Counted from the stretch's first letter, positions 1 through 7,096 are shown. The stretch: DNA of 11,489 bases from Dysgonamonadaceae bacterium (GCA_031260235.1 JAIRKG010000013.1:1-11489); one strand, 5' to 3'. Numbers and translations: made by a program. Notes: generated from the letters alone by a model not told the origin.

Positions 1-2
1 TC

Positions 3-203
3 GACCGGCATTTGGAAATAAAGCTTAACGCAAGCGATATACTGAACGAGGATATGATTGTCTATCGCAACGCCGGTAGCGACGTCAACGGAGCTCTGTA
101 CGATAATACCGCTCTGGGCTTGGACTATAACAAGGGCGACGATATAATGAGCCGCATCGGGAAAGGGGTAAACCTGTCGCTCTCGGCAACGTATAAAATT
201 TAA
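3..203 (+). CDS. C-terminal end of an outer-membrane beta-barrel protein (OMP_b-brl_3 / TonB-receptor-like), 5' truncated by window edge
   Basis: The frame is open from the window edge to a TAA at 201-203, giving the last 66 residues. The pattern is that of the final strands of Bacteroidota outer-membrane barrels. An amphipathic strand with LEIKLNASDILNED comes first, then a loop rich in N, D and G, and last a closing strand GKGVNLSLSATYKI with alternating hydrophobic residues ending in an aromatic and a small tail, as recognised by the outer-membrane assembly machinery. The ASDIxN element followed by a G-D-D segment is typical of the outer membrane protein beta-barrel family related to TonB-dependent receptors. 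A TTG at 12 could be read as a start but lies inside this continuous frame, so the gene begins before the window. A terminator follows at 302-333. Substrate cannot be inferred from this fragment. Confidence 0.7.
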   Translation, partial: DRHLEIKLNASDILNEDMIVYRNAGSDVNGALYDNTALGLDYNKGDDIMSRIGKGVNLSLSATYKI

Positions 204-222
204 TGGCAATTTTCGGGGTCGA

Positions 223-244
223 AAAACGTTTTCCGAGTACTCGG
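223..244. repeat. Two abutting perfect palindromes
   Basis: AAAACGTTTT (223-232) is followed without a gap by CCGAGTACTCGG (233-244). Both are perfect dyads in the 3' untranslated region of the barrel gene. They could be protein-binding sites or RNA structures, or could be chance. No gene start lies nearby for them to control. Confidence 0.4.
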
Positions 245-301
245 CAAGCATGAAATGAATAAAACATATAAATAATTTAATTTTTTTATTTGGATTTTGA
301 A

Positions 302-333
302 AAAGCCTCCCGACTGGGGGCTTTGGTTTTTTT
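302..333 (+). terminator. Rho-independent terminator after the barrel gene
   Basis: A nine-pair stem is formed by AAAGCCTCC (302-310) and GGGGGCTTT (316-324), with one T-G pair and a 5-nt loop. It is followed by GG and seven T (327-333). The stem has the same AAAGCC/GGCTTT base as the terminator at 5808-5844. Confidence 0.85.
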
Positions 334-353
334 GTGTGGGTTGCTTCGCCGCA

Positions 354-483
354 CACGTCATTGCGAGGCGAAGCCGAAGCAATCCAGGAAAAAATAAAAC
401 ATGGATTGCCGCGCCGCTATCGCGCCTCGCAATGACGTGTTTCTTTCCAGGATTGCTTCACTGCTTCGCAGTTCGCAATGACG
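354..483. repeat. Cluster of dispersed palindromic repeats (GTCATTGCGAG ... GCAATCC family)
   Basis: Three half-units are visible. Unit 1 on the plus strand runs from CGTCATTGCGAG (356-367) to GCAATCCAGG. Unit 2, inverted, runs from TGGATTGC (402-409) to CTCGCAATGACG (426-437). Unit 3, also inverted, runs from about 447 to CGCAATGACG (474-483). Units 1 and 2 form a hairpin: 17-nt perfect outer arms (354-370 and 423-439) and 8-nt inner arms GCAATCCA/TGGATTGC (379-386, 402-409). This kind of short palindromic element, without coding capacity, is widespread in intergenic DNA of several bacterial groups. Here it sits between two convergent genes, the barrel gene on the plus strand and the helicase on the minus strand. 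The rest of 204-558 holds the terminator and two palindromes, and no gene that I can support. Confidence 0.85.
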
Positions 484-558
484 GTGGGCAATCCGGAATT
501 GAACAAATAAAAGCGGTGATATTGTGATAAGCGATAGCTCCTCCACATCTTTGCGTAA

Positions 559-1980
559 TCATTCAGTCGCTATCAGTTCCACCGCCGGATTAATCAAAAA
601 AAGCCGCTCCGAAGCCCGCGTAAAAGCGGTATAAAGCCATCGGTAATAATCGATGCCCAAATATTCGCGAGGCGCATAAGACAAATCGAGAAAGACGTTT
701 TTCCATTGCCCACCCTGCGCTTTATGGCAGGTTACGGCGTAGGCATATTTCACCTGAATGACATTGAAATAGGGGTTTTCCTTCATCAGTTTCATTTTTT
801 CTCGTTTCCCGACTACGTCTTCATAATCTGCCAAAACAGCATAAAATAATTTGTCGCTCATTTCCTTCGGCAGGGCAGGCGAATCGGTGCGCAAGGTTTC
901 CAAAAGGATTTTGACTTCCATTTCCATGTCGTAATCGGGGAAGCGCACCAAGACGTCGCAAAAATGAAAATCATACAGTTCCTGCGTTTTCTGCACCCGA
1001 AGCACCTGCATCAAATCGCCGTTTGCAATGAAATCCATTGTTGCCTCGTTTTTTGCCCAGTAATAATTGTTTTTGGCGACCATCAGCAAATCGCCGGCAG
1101 TCAATTCTTCTTCGCGCAGGAGAATCCGGTTGCGGACACCGTTGTTGAAAATCCCTGCGCGCTTGTTTGAACGGGAAATGATGATTGTTTCCTCGCGTCC
1201 ATCGCGGTTATAGGCGTCTCCGATAGCTTCTGTCAATTCTTCGCCACTGATCTTTTTTACGTCGGGGAAATTTTTCAAGCGAATTTGCGGATATTCATCC
1301 GTCCGGTTCCCGTCCAACGCTTTCCGCAGAAGCGTGGCGTTTGACAATATGCCCGAACTTTCGACTTGACGGACAACCTGCGTTAATGTCACGCTATGCA
1401 CTTCCAGACCGTAGCCTTTCAGGTTTTCGACGTTCAGTGCGGGACTGTCGGTTTGGGATACCGGCGGCAACTGCGCCGAATCGCCCAAAAGAATCAAGCT
1501 GCAACCTTCGCCGCTATATATATAATGAATGAGGTCGTCGAGCAGCCGTCCCGTACCGAAAATGAAGGAATCCGGAACATCGTTTGAAATCATGGACGCT
1601 TCGTCGACAATAAACAGGGTGTGTTTGTGTAAATTCTCCGCCTGTACGAAGCCGGACGGTTCGTTGGAAAAGATTTTTTGGCGGTATATTTTTTTGTGGA
1701 TTGTGTAGGCATTTTGGCCTGAATAAGCGGCGAGTACTTTGGCGGCGCGACCTGTAGGCGCTAATAAAACGGCTTTCTGTTGCAACCCGTTCATGGTTTT
1801 GACGATTGCGCCGACCAGCGAAGATTTTCCCGTGCCTGCATAACCTTTCAACAGGAAAACAGAGTCGCCGTTCCGGTCGAAAAGGAAGGCACCTAACTTC
1901 TCCATGGCTGATTGCTGCTCGCCGGTCGGCTCGAAGGGGAAATTTTTTTTGATTTGGGATGAAAAGAAATTGGGGAGCAT
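559..1980 (-). CDS. RecD-like superfamily 1 DNA helicase (AAA_30 / UvrD_C_2)
   Basis: This is a 473-residue ATP-dependent DNA helicase of the RecD/TraA-like SF1B group, expected to act on DNA ends or recombination intermediates in the cytoplasm. Residues count from the ATG at 1978-1980. Visible motifs are Walker A GYAGTGKSS (46-54, K52), motif Ia APTGRAAK (74-81), motif II DEAS (126-129), motif III GDSAQLPPV (166-174), motif V/Va VTCHKAQGGQW (416-426) and motif VI YTAFTRASERL (450-460). The motif set is complete, so it should be active. It is shorter than E. coli RecD, and I see no RecB or RecC partner here. The frame stays open upstream to 2052, but that stretch overlaps the 3' end of the kinase gene and reads as its out-of-frame shadow. 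The chosen ATG lies 7 nt after the kinase stop, so the two genes are probably one transcript. Confidence 0.88.
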   Translation of the reverse strand: MLPNFFSSQIKKNFPFEPTGEQQSAMEKLGAFLFDRNGDSVFLLKGYAGTGKSSLVGAIVKTMNGLQQKAVLLAPTGRAAKVLAAYSGQNAYTIHKKIYRQKIFSNEPSGFVQAENLHKHTLFIVDEASMISNDVPDSFIFGTGRLLDDLIHYIYSGEGCSLILLGDSAQLPPVSQTDSPALNVENLKGYGLEVHSVTLTQVVRQVESSGILSNATLLRKALDGNRTDEYPQIRLKNFPDVKKISGEELTEAIGDAYNRDGREETIIISRSNKRAGIFNNGVRNRILLREEELTAGDLLMVAKNNYYWAKNEATMDFIANGDLMQVLRVQKTQELYDFHFCDVLVRFPDYDMEMEVKILLETLRTDSPALPKEMSDKLFYAVLADYEDVVGKREKMKLMKENPYFNVIQVKYAYAVTCHKAQGGQWKNVFLDLSYAPREYLGIDYYRWLYTAFTRASERLFLINPAVELIATE

Positions 1981-1987
1981 GTAATTA

Positions 1988-2965
1988 TTAATTCGTAACT
2001 GATAATTCCCAAGCCAAAGCGCTCGCCCCCAAAATAGCAACCTCCCCATCATTCAATTGGGAAACAATGATTTCGGTTTTGCCTTTGCAGATACTGATTA
2101 CGTTTTTATCCATCGCTTCTTTCAAAGGTTCTGTCAGTAAATTGCCCGCATGAGCCAATCCGCCGAACAAAATAATGGCTTTCGGACTCGAAAAGGCAAT
2201 AAAATCGGCAAATGCCTCGCCTAAAATTCTTCCGGTAAACTCAAAAATCTCAATCGCCATCCGGTCGCCGGATCTTGCTGCTTCAAATACGTCTTTGGAT
2301 GTAATCGGACGGGACGTAATGCTTCTCAATAGGGTTTCTCTTTCCGGATAAATTTCCAGAAACTCACGAGCAGTCCGGGCTACACCTGTCGCCGAAGCGT
2401 AGGTTTCCAGACAGCCTGTTCGTCCACAGCCACACAAACGACCGTTGTGGCGTACCGTACGTACGTGGCCTAATTCGCCTGCGAAGCCGTCATGGCCGAC
2501 GATCAACTGTCCTCCGGCAACAATTCCGCTGCCCAAGCCTGTTCCCAAAGTTATTACGATGAAATCTTTCAGTCCTTTTGCCGCTCCGTAAACCATTTCG
2601 CCCAGAGCGGCTGCATTAGCGTCGTTAGTTAATTTGCAGGGCAATCCCGTTTTTTCGGAAACAATCGCAGCCAAGGGCACAGCGACAGTTTTCGCCCACG
2701 GAATATTTGCTGCGCGTTCAACCGTTCCGTCATTCATATTGCCGTTGGGAACACCCATCCCGACACCTGCAACATTGCCGGTAAAATTATTCCGGCTTAT
2801 CAATTCATTAATCGTGGCGCTTAAAGCCTCCGCGTAACTCTCGCCGGTATTGTAATCAACCGTACTGACAGAACTGCGAAACAGTATCTCTCCCCTTCTA
2901 TCCACAACTCCGATTGCGGTGTTTGTGCCTCCCATATCAACTCCGATTGCATAAGATTTGTCCAT
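1988..2965 (-). CDS. ROK-family sugar kinase, probable glucokinase
   Basis: The 325-residue protein would phosphorylate a hexose with ATP in the cytoplasm. Residues count from the ATG at 2963-2965. It has the phosphate-binding DMGGTNT (10-16), the catalytic Asp in NDANAA (D115), GTGLGSG (141-147), the sugar-binding and ROK signature GHDGFAGELGH (157-167), and the zinc site made of H167 with LCGCGRTGC (C178, C180, C185), followed by LETYAS (187-192). There is no N-terminal DNA-binding domain, so it is a kinase and not a NagC/XylR-like repressor. The frame extends 27 codons upstream, but those run through the promoter region and the family starts just before the IGVDMGGT motif. Glucose is the most likely substrate, since this type is usually annotated glucokinase. 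N-acetylglucosamine or another hexose cannot be excluded, and a broken nagB fragment lies directly upstream on the other strand. Confidence 0.88.
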   Translation of the reverse strand: MDKSYAIGVDMGGTNTAIGVVDRRGEILFRSSVSTVDYNTGESYAEALSATINELISRNNFTGNVAGVGMGVPNGNMNDGTVERAANIPWAKTVAVPLAAIVSEKTGLPCKLTNDANAAALGEMVYGAAKGLKDFIVITLGTGLGSGIVAGGQLIVGHDGFAGELGHVRTVRHNGRLCGCGRTGCLETYASATGVARTAREFLEIYPERETLLRSITSRPITSKDVFEAARSGDRMAIEIFEFTGRILGEAFADFIAFSSPKAIILFGGLAHAGNLLTEPLKEAMDKNVISICKGKTEIIVSQLNDGEVAILGASALAWELSVTN

Positions 2966-2996
2966 TTGTTTTCTTGTTTTATAGTTTAATATCATA

Positions 2997-3004
2997 CAAA
3001 TATA
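2997..3004 (-). promoter_or_regulatory. Candidate -7 box for the ROK kinase-helicase operon
   Basis: On the minus strand the sequence reads TATATTTG, an exact match to the Bacteroidota -7 consensus TAnnTTTG, 31 nt before the kinase ATG. A TTG lies upstream but at a spacing shorter than the usual 19-21 nt, so the -33 element is weak. Predicted transcription start is about 2990. Confidence 0.45.
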
Positions 3005-3054
3005 GAAAATCTTCTTTGCAATTCCTTTTTTAATAATTTTGCACACTCAAATAC

Positions 3055-3249
3055 CTGATTGTAATAACTTATGAAGGACAGCGCAAGGCTCGCGCTTTGG
3101 CGCAAGGCGTGGAAGGTCCTGTTTCGCAAATGTGGACGATTACTGCCCTGTAAATGCACCCTAAAGGGATTATTGTTTGCGACGAAACGGCTACCAACGA
3201 GTTGAGAGTGGGGACTTATAAATATTTTAAAAATATTGAAAAAAAATAA
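3055..3249 (+). pseudogene. nagB: Remnant of nagB (glucosamine-6-phosphate deaminase), C-terminal end with in-frame stop
   Basis: One reading frame, followed from about 3055 to a TAA at 3247-3249, spells the conserved C-terminus of NagB. It reads GQRKARALAQGVEG, then PVSQMWTITAL, a TAA at 3151-3153, then [17 protein letters not shown] and [14 protein letters not shown]. From memory, E. coli NagB has the matching VEGCVNHMWTISCLQLHPK and VCDEPSTMELKVKTLRYF near its end. The TAA sits exactly where the family has the Gln of LQxHPK, so one C-to-T change from CAA explains it. The first roughly 200 residues of the enzyme are missing: upstream DNA is the kinase promoter region. The piece is therefore a decayed gene end and not a small gene. 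It may derive from a deletion, or from a duplicated copy of a nagB elsewhere in the genome. The rest of the 2966-3385 gap holds only promoters and leaders. Confidence 0.85.
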
Positions 3250-3284
3250 TTCGGATTATACTAATTTAATTTCATAATTTTATA

Positions 3285-3292
3285 TATATTTG
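3285..3292 (+). promoter_or_regulatory. Candidate -7 box for the galM-transporter operon
   Basis: TATATTTG matches TAnnTTTG. Predicted start of transcription is near 3299, giving a leader of about 87 nt before the galM ATG. The -33 region (around 3262-3270) is AT-rich without a clear TTTG. The leader is A-rich before the start codon, as is usual in this phylum. Confidence 0.4.
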
Positions 3293-3385
3293 CACTTGAA
3301 TTAAAAATTAAGTTTGTGACGAAAGAAAAAATTCTCACACCGGCGAATCGGATCAATAACGTATAGTTAAAAAAATATATAAAAC

Positions 3386-4459
3386 ATGGAAAATACAAAC
3401 ACTTCAGGAAACTTAGACGCTAAACATTTCAGGAAACACGTGGACGGAAAAAATGTTAACCTGTTTATTCTGAAAAATAAAGCCGGCATGGAAGTGTCAA
3501 TCATCAATTTCGGCGGTAAAATTGTATCTATTCGCGTACCGGACAGGAATGGAAAGATGACGGACGTGGTTCTTGGTAAAAGTAACATTGACGATTATAT
3601 GAACGATCAGGAACCTTATTTCGGCGCAATTTGCGGACGCACGGCAGGACGAATTGCCAACGGTCGTTTTGAATTGGACGGAAAAGTATATAACTTGGCA
3701 ATAAACAACGGACCTAACAACTTGCACGGCGGTATAAAAAGCTTCAATACTGTAGTTTGGGATGCCGAACAAACGGACGAAAAGACGCTGAAACTCTCCT
3801 ATCTCTCCAAAGACGGCGAGGAAGGCTTCCCCGGAAATCTATCCTCTACGGTTATCTATAAACTGACAGACGAGAACGCCCTCGAAATCAACTATCGAGT
3901 AACAACAGACCAATCAACGATTCACAATCTCACCAATCATTCCTATTTCAACCTCTCAGGCGAAGGCGACCCATACATCGGCGACCACGAACTACAAATC
4001 AACGCCGAATCGTATCTCCCGACCAACGATGTTGCAATCCCTCTCGGCAAGCCAGAAAAAGTGGAAGGAACGCCTTTCGATTTCCGTACGCCGCACACAA
4101 TTGGCGAAAGAATCAACGAAAAAAATACGCAACTGATATATGGAAACGGCTATGACCATCCTTTCGACCTGGGTAAACGGGATGCGGCGCTGACAGTATG
4201 TGCCAAAGCCGTTTCACCAAAAACGGGAATCGCGCTGGAAATTCTGACCACCGAGCCCTGTGTCGTGCTTTATACCGGCAACTATCTCGACGGCAGTTTT
4301 CCCGGCAAAAGCGGACACCATTATCCGAAGCGCTCTGCTTTCTGCTTGGAAACACAGCATTTCCCCGACAGCATCCACCACCCCGAATATCCGACAACGG
4401 TGTTGAAGGCGGGCGAAACATACAAAAGCCAAACGATATTTAAGTTTTCTAATATATAA
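3386..4459 (+). CDS. galM: Aldose 1-epimerase (mutarotase)
   Basis: This 357-residue enzyme interconverts the alpha and beta anomers of galactose, glucose and related aldoses, supplying the anomer used by sugar kinases. The full mutarotase pattern is present: FGGKIVSIRVPDRNG (42-56), CGRTAGRIANGRF with R85 (83-95), NNLHGG with H114 (111-116), TNHSYFNLSGEG with the catalytic acid H185 (183-194), GYDHPFDL with D257 (255-262), TTEPCVVLYTGN (288-299), and LETQHFPD with the catalytic base E322 (321-328). There is no signal peptide, so it should be cytoplasmic, unlike some Bacteroides copies that carry one. The ATG at 3386 is preceded by an A/T-rich leader and no Shine-Dalgarno sequence. It is followed after 18 nt by the sugar transporter, so the two are co-transcribed and act on the same imported hexose. 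Confidence 0.95.
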   Translation: MENTNTSGNLDAKHFRKHVDGKNVNLFILKNKAGMEVSIINFGGKIVSIRVPDRNGKMTDVVLGKSNIDDYMNDQEPYFGAICGRTAGRIANGRFELDGKVYNLAINNGPNNLHGGIKSFNTVVWDAEQTDEKTLKLSYLSKDGEEGFPGNLSSTVIYKLTDENALEINYRVTTDQSTIHNLTNHSYFNLSGEGDPYIGDHELQINAESYLPTNDVAIPLGKPEKVEGTPFDFRTPHTIGERINEKNTQLIYGNGYDHPFDLGKRDAALTVCAKAVSPKTGIALEILTTEPCVVLYTGNYLDGSFPGKSGHHYPKRSAFCLETQHFPDSIHHPEYPTTVLKAGETYKSQTIFKFSNI

Positions 4460-4477
4460 TCTATTAATTGTACAATT

Positions 4478-5785
4478 ATGACAAACAAACAGCAAGGCAA
4501 CATTGTTGCAATCATCGTGATGATCTTCCTTTTCGGGATGATCTCGTTCATTACTAATTTAGCTTCGCCTATGGGCGATGTTTTGAAGTTCCAATTCGGC
4601 GTAGCAAACTGGATGGGAACGCTTGGCGTATTTGCAAATTTTATTGCATACGCAGTTATGGGTTATCCGGCAGGTAATTTACTTCAGAAGCTGGGTTACA
4701 AGAAAACAGCGCTTATCGCTATTGCGATTGGTTTTGTTGGTATTGGTATCCAAACTCTTTCCGGAAATTTGGGCAGTTTCGGCGTGTATTTATTGGGTGC
4801 TTTCATCGCCGGTTTTTCCATGTGTTTGCTCAACACGGTTGTTAATCCGATGCTTAACTCGCTCGGTGGCGGAGGAAATAAAGGAAACCAATTAGTTCAG
4901 GTTGGCGGTACATTCAATTCTTTTTGCGGCACGTTGGTGATTATTTTGACCGGCGTTTTAATTCCACATGGAATCCAGAATGCCCAAATCAGCGATGTTT
5001 TTCCGTTGATGTTCGGCGCTTTGGCAGTTTTCGCATTTGCTTTTGTTGTGATATTATTATCGCAAATTCCTGAAAAACAAAAAGAACAACAATTGGCTTC
5101 GGCGGAGGCTTCTCAGTACAGTGCATTATCGTTTCGCCACTTCATTTTAGGTGCAATCGGTATTTTTGTGTATGTAGGCGTTGAAGTCGGTATTCCCAAT
5201 GTTTTGAACAAATGGCTGCAAAACCCTGATTTAGACGTATTGCGGTTGAACGGTAGCGGAAGCGCGGAAGCGATTGCCGGATCTGTTGCGGCAACCTATT
5301 GGTTTTTGATGTTGATTGGCAGACTTGTCGGCGCTGTTATCGGTAGCAAAGTATCGGCAAAATCTATGTTAAGCGTAGCTGCCGTAATAGGTTTGGTACT
5401 CACGTTTGTCGCCATGTTTGCGCCAACGAGCACACTTGTAGATTTGCCCGTTTTCAAAAACGATTCGAGCGGATTATTTGGTTTGGAAAAAGTGCCTGTT
5501 AACGCAGCTCTCCTTGTATTGATCGGTTTATGTACCTCAGTGATGTGGGGCGGAATTTTTAATCTTGCGGTAGAAGGTTTAGGCAAATACACCGAAAAAG
5601 CATCCGGTATATTTATGGTGCTTGTCTGCGGTGGCGGCATTCTTCCCTTGTTGCAAAACGGTATTGTTGATTTCACCGGCGAATACTTGACAAGTTACTG
5701 GGTTGTTGTCGTCGGATTAGCATATTTGCTGTATTATGCGCTTATCGGCAGCAAGAATGTTAATAGAGATATTCCTGTTAAATAA
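4478..5785 (+). CDS. MFS hexose transporter (FucP/GluP-like, FHS family)
   Basis: This 435-residue inner-membrane protein has about twelve hydrophobic segments. The first is at roughly 9-29 (VAIIVMIFLFGMISFITNL), and a long polar central loop lies at about 196-218. Family marks are the motif-A-like GYPAGNLLQKLGYKK (62-76), the NTVVNPMLNSLGGGG segment in TM4 (119-133), VEVGIPNVLNKWL (235-247), and in the C-terminal half the MWGGIFNLAVEGLG segment, equivalent to the FucP-type fold. In FucP the TM4 position before the NP pair is the coupling Glu (E135); the residue that appears to align here is N119, so coupling may differ. Glucose or galactose with proton or sodium symport is the likely activity, judging from the galM partner 18 nt upstream. 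A terminator begins 22 nt after the stop, closing the operon. Confidence 0.88.
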   Translation: MTNKQQGNIVAIIVMIFLFGMISFITNLASPMGDVLKFQFGVANWMGTLGVFANFIAYAVMGYPAGNLLQKLGYKKTALIAIAIGFVGIGIQTLSGNLGSFGVYLLGAFIAGFSMCLLNTVVNPMLNSLGGGGNKGNQLVQVGGTFNSFCGTLVIILTGVLIPHGIQNAQISDVFPLMFGALAVFAFAFVVILLSQIPEKQKEQQLASAEASQYSALSFRHFILGAIGIFVYVGVEVGIPNVLNKWLQNPDLDVLRLNGSGSAEAIAGSVAATYWFLMLIGRLVGAVIGSKVSAKSMLSVAAVIGLVLTFVAMFAPTSTLVDLPVFKNDSSGLFGLEKVPVNAALLVLIGLCTSVMWGGIFNLAVEGLGKYTEKASGIFMVLVCGGGILPLLQNGIVDFTGEYLTSYWVVVVGLAYLLYYALIGSKNVNRDIPVK

Positions 5786-5807
5786 AAGGCATTTTTCTTA
5801 TATTCAA

Positions 5808-5844
5808 AAAGCCCTCCTGCTTTTGGCTGGGGGGCTTTCATTTT
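5808..5844 (+). terminator. Rho-independent terminator after the sugar transporter
   Basis: A ten-pair stem is formed by AAAGCCCTCC (5808-5817) and GGGGGGCTTT (5829-5838), with one T-G pair and an 11-nt loop. It is followed by CA and a short T run (5841-5844). The stem is strong and the T tract modest. Confidence 0.75.
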
Positions 5845-5890
5845 GCCTTAATTGCCAAACACATTTGAGGAAATAACAAAGAACTTTTCT

Positions 5891-5898
5891 TACATTTG
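5891..5898 (+). promoter_or_regulatory. Candidate -7 box immediately before the M20 gene
   Basis: TACATTTG matches TAnnTTTG and ends 4 nt before the ATG at 5903. A TTTG at 5864-5867 could be the -33 element, with a somewhat long 23-nt spacing. If the box is used, transcription would begin at or very near the start codon. Confidence 0.4.
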
Positions 5899-5902
5899 CC
5901 AC

Positions 5903-6961
5903 ATGGATATTGACGCATCATTTTACGATTCTCCGGATTTGCTGAAACAGCTAATCGCTCGCCCTTCCTTCAGCAGGGAAGAGGCTGATTTGGCCGATTT
6001 TCTGGAAAATTATCTGAAAGAGAGAAAATTAGTTCCTTATAGAAAGGGAAATAATATTTGGTTATTGTCGCCGGATTGGGACAATCGGAAACCGGTTGTC
6101 CTGCTTAATTCGCATATTGATACCGTCAAACCGGTTGCAGGTTGGACGAAAGACCCTTTTTATCCGGTAGAAGAAAAAGGGAAAATCTATGGTTTGGGGA
6201 GCAACGATGCCGGTGCATCTTTGGTTTCCCTGCTTCAGGTTTTTTTGATCCTGTCGGAAACGCGACAGGAGAATAATTTTATCTTTTTGGCTTCCTGCGA
6301 AGAGGAAGTTTCGGGAACGGGCGGAATCGAATCCGTATTACCCTTGCTGCCGCCGGTTGATTGGGCGATTGTAGGCGAACCTACCGGTATGCAGCCTGCT
6401 ATTGCCGAAAAAGGGTTGATGGTGCTGGATGCAACGGTTTACGGAAAATCGGGACACGCGGCTCGCGACGAAGGCGAAAATGCCATTTATAAAGCGATTC
6501 CGGTTATTGAATGGTTTCGCAATAAGCAGTTTACAAAAGTAAGTCCTTTGTCGGGCGCGGTGAAAATGACCATCACGGTAGCGCAGGCAGGAACGCAGCA
6601 CAATGTAATTCCGGACGAATGTAAATTGACAATTGACGTCCGAACCAACGAATGTTATACCAACGAGGAACTTTTTACGGAAATAGCCTCCGCTTGCGGT
6701 TGCGAAATAAAAGCGCGTTCTTTTCGACTGAACGCTTCGCATATTTCGCCCGGACATCCTTTGGTAAAACGCGCCGTACTTCTGGGTTTAACTCCTTTTT
6801 CCTCACCGACGCTTTCGGATCAGGCTTTGATGCATTTCCCATCCTTGAAGATAGGTCCTGGCGAATCTTCGCGTTCCCACACTGCCGACGAGTTTATTTG
6901 TTTACACGAAATCAGGGACGCTGTCGATATATATCTTCGATTGTTGAATCATATCGGATAA
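5903..6961 (+). CDS. argE: M20-family ArgE/DapE-like deacylase (probable N-acylornithine or N-acylcitrulline deacetylase)
   Basis: This 352-residue cytoplasmic zinc amidohydrolase probably removes the acyl group in arginine synthesis. Residues count from the ATG at 5903. Metal and catalytic residues are present: NSHIDT (H71, D73), SNDAG with the bridging D102, SCEEEVSG (E133-E135, catalytic base and metal ligand), VGEPT (E159) and SRSHTADE with the last metal His (H326). GHAARDEGENA (184-194) marks the dimerisation-domain loop whose His completes the active site. A TTG at 5852 would add 17 residues, but those lie over the putative promoter and have no family counterpart. Bacteroides fragilis is known to use a succinylornithine transcarbamylase, so the substrate in this phylum may be an N-acylcitrulline. 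DapE-like or peptidase activity is less likely but possible. It stands alone between two operons. Confidence 0.8.
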   Translation: MDIDASFYDSPDLLKQLIARPSFSREEADLADFLENYLKERKLVPYRKGNNIWLLSPDWDNRKPVVLLNSHIDTVKPVAGWTKDPFYPVEEKGKIYGLGSNDAGASLVSLLQVFLILSETRQENNFIFLASCEEEVSGTGGIESVLPLLPPVDWAIVGEPTGMQPAIAEKGLMVLDATVYGKSGHAARDEGENAIYKAIPVIEWFRNKQFTKVSPLSGAVKMTITVAQAGTQHNVIPDECKLTIDVRTNECYTNEELFTEIASACGCEIKARSFRLNASHISPGHPLVKRAVLLGLTPFSSPTLSDQALMHFPSLKIGPGESSRSHTADEFICLHEIRDAVDIYLRLLNHIG

Positions 6962-7002
6962 TTTGTGGGCATTTCGCAGTCCAAATTTAACATTTTCCCA
7001 TC

Positions 7003-7036
7003 TGTTTTTAACAACTTGGCTGTTCTGTTAAAAACA
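7003..7036. repeat. Perfect 11-bp inverted repeat upstream of the two-component operon
   Basis: TGTTTTTAACA (7003-7013) and TGTTAAAAACA (7026-7036) are exact reverse complements separated by 12 nt. The stem has only two G-C pairs, so it is a weak RNA hairpin. It is followed by a T-rich stretch and could act as a poor terminator for the upstream gene, but it is as likely a DNA-binding dyad. The same TGTTAAA core recurs nearby at 6986-6992 (inverted), 7081-7087 and 7103-7109. Confidence 0.6.
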
Positions 7037-7096
7037 TTTACTTTTTTATGGCAAAACATTTTGCTTTTGGGGGATGTATATGTTAAAAAAAGTCGC

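Noticed and set aside
12..203. Independent small gene starting at the TTG at 12
   Set aside because: The frame is open to the window edge and reads as the closing strands of a large barrel, so it is the 3' end of a longer gene.
354..483. Possible CRISPR array
   Set aside because: The units are inverted relative to each other, unequal in length and without regular spacers, and no cas gene is present.
297..527. Open frame of 76 codons on the plus strand, and a similar one on the minus strand at 358-546
   Set aside because: Both lie almost wholly in the palindromic repeat cluster. Their Arg- and Ala-rich translations come from the repeat units and have no protein-like composition.
1981..2052. 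24-codon upstream extension of the helicase
   Set aside because: It overlaps the 3' end of the kinase gene in another frame and precedes a good start that lies just after the kinase stop.
3315..3339. TGTGA ... TCACA resembling a CRP site upstream of galM
   Set aside because: The spacer is 15 nt, not 6, it lies downstream of the likely transcription start, and classic CRP control is not expected in this phylum.
4113..4495. Several overlapping frames of 80 to 100 codons on both strands in the 3' end of galM
   Set aside because: They are shadows of the galM coding frame, which carries the catalytic motifs. They have no start context or recognisable domain.
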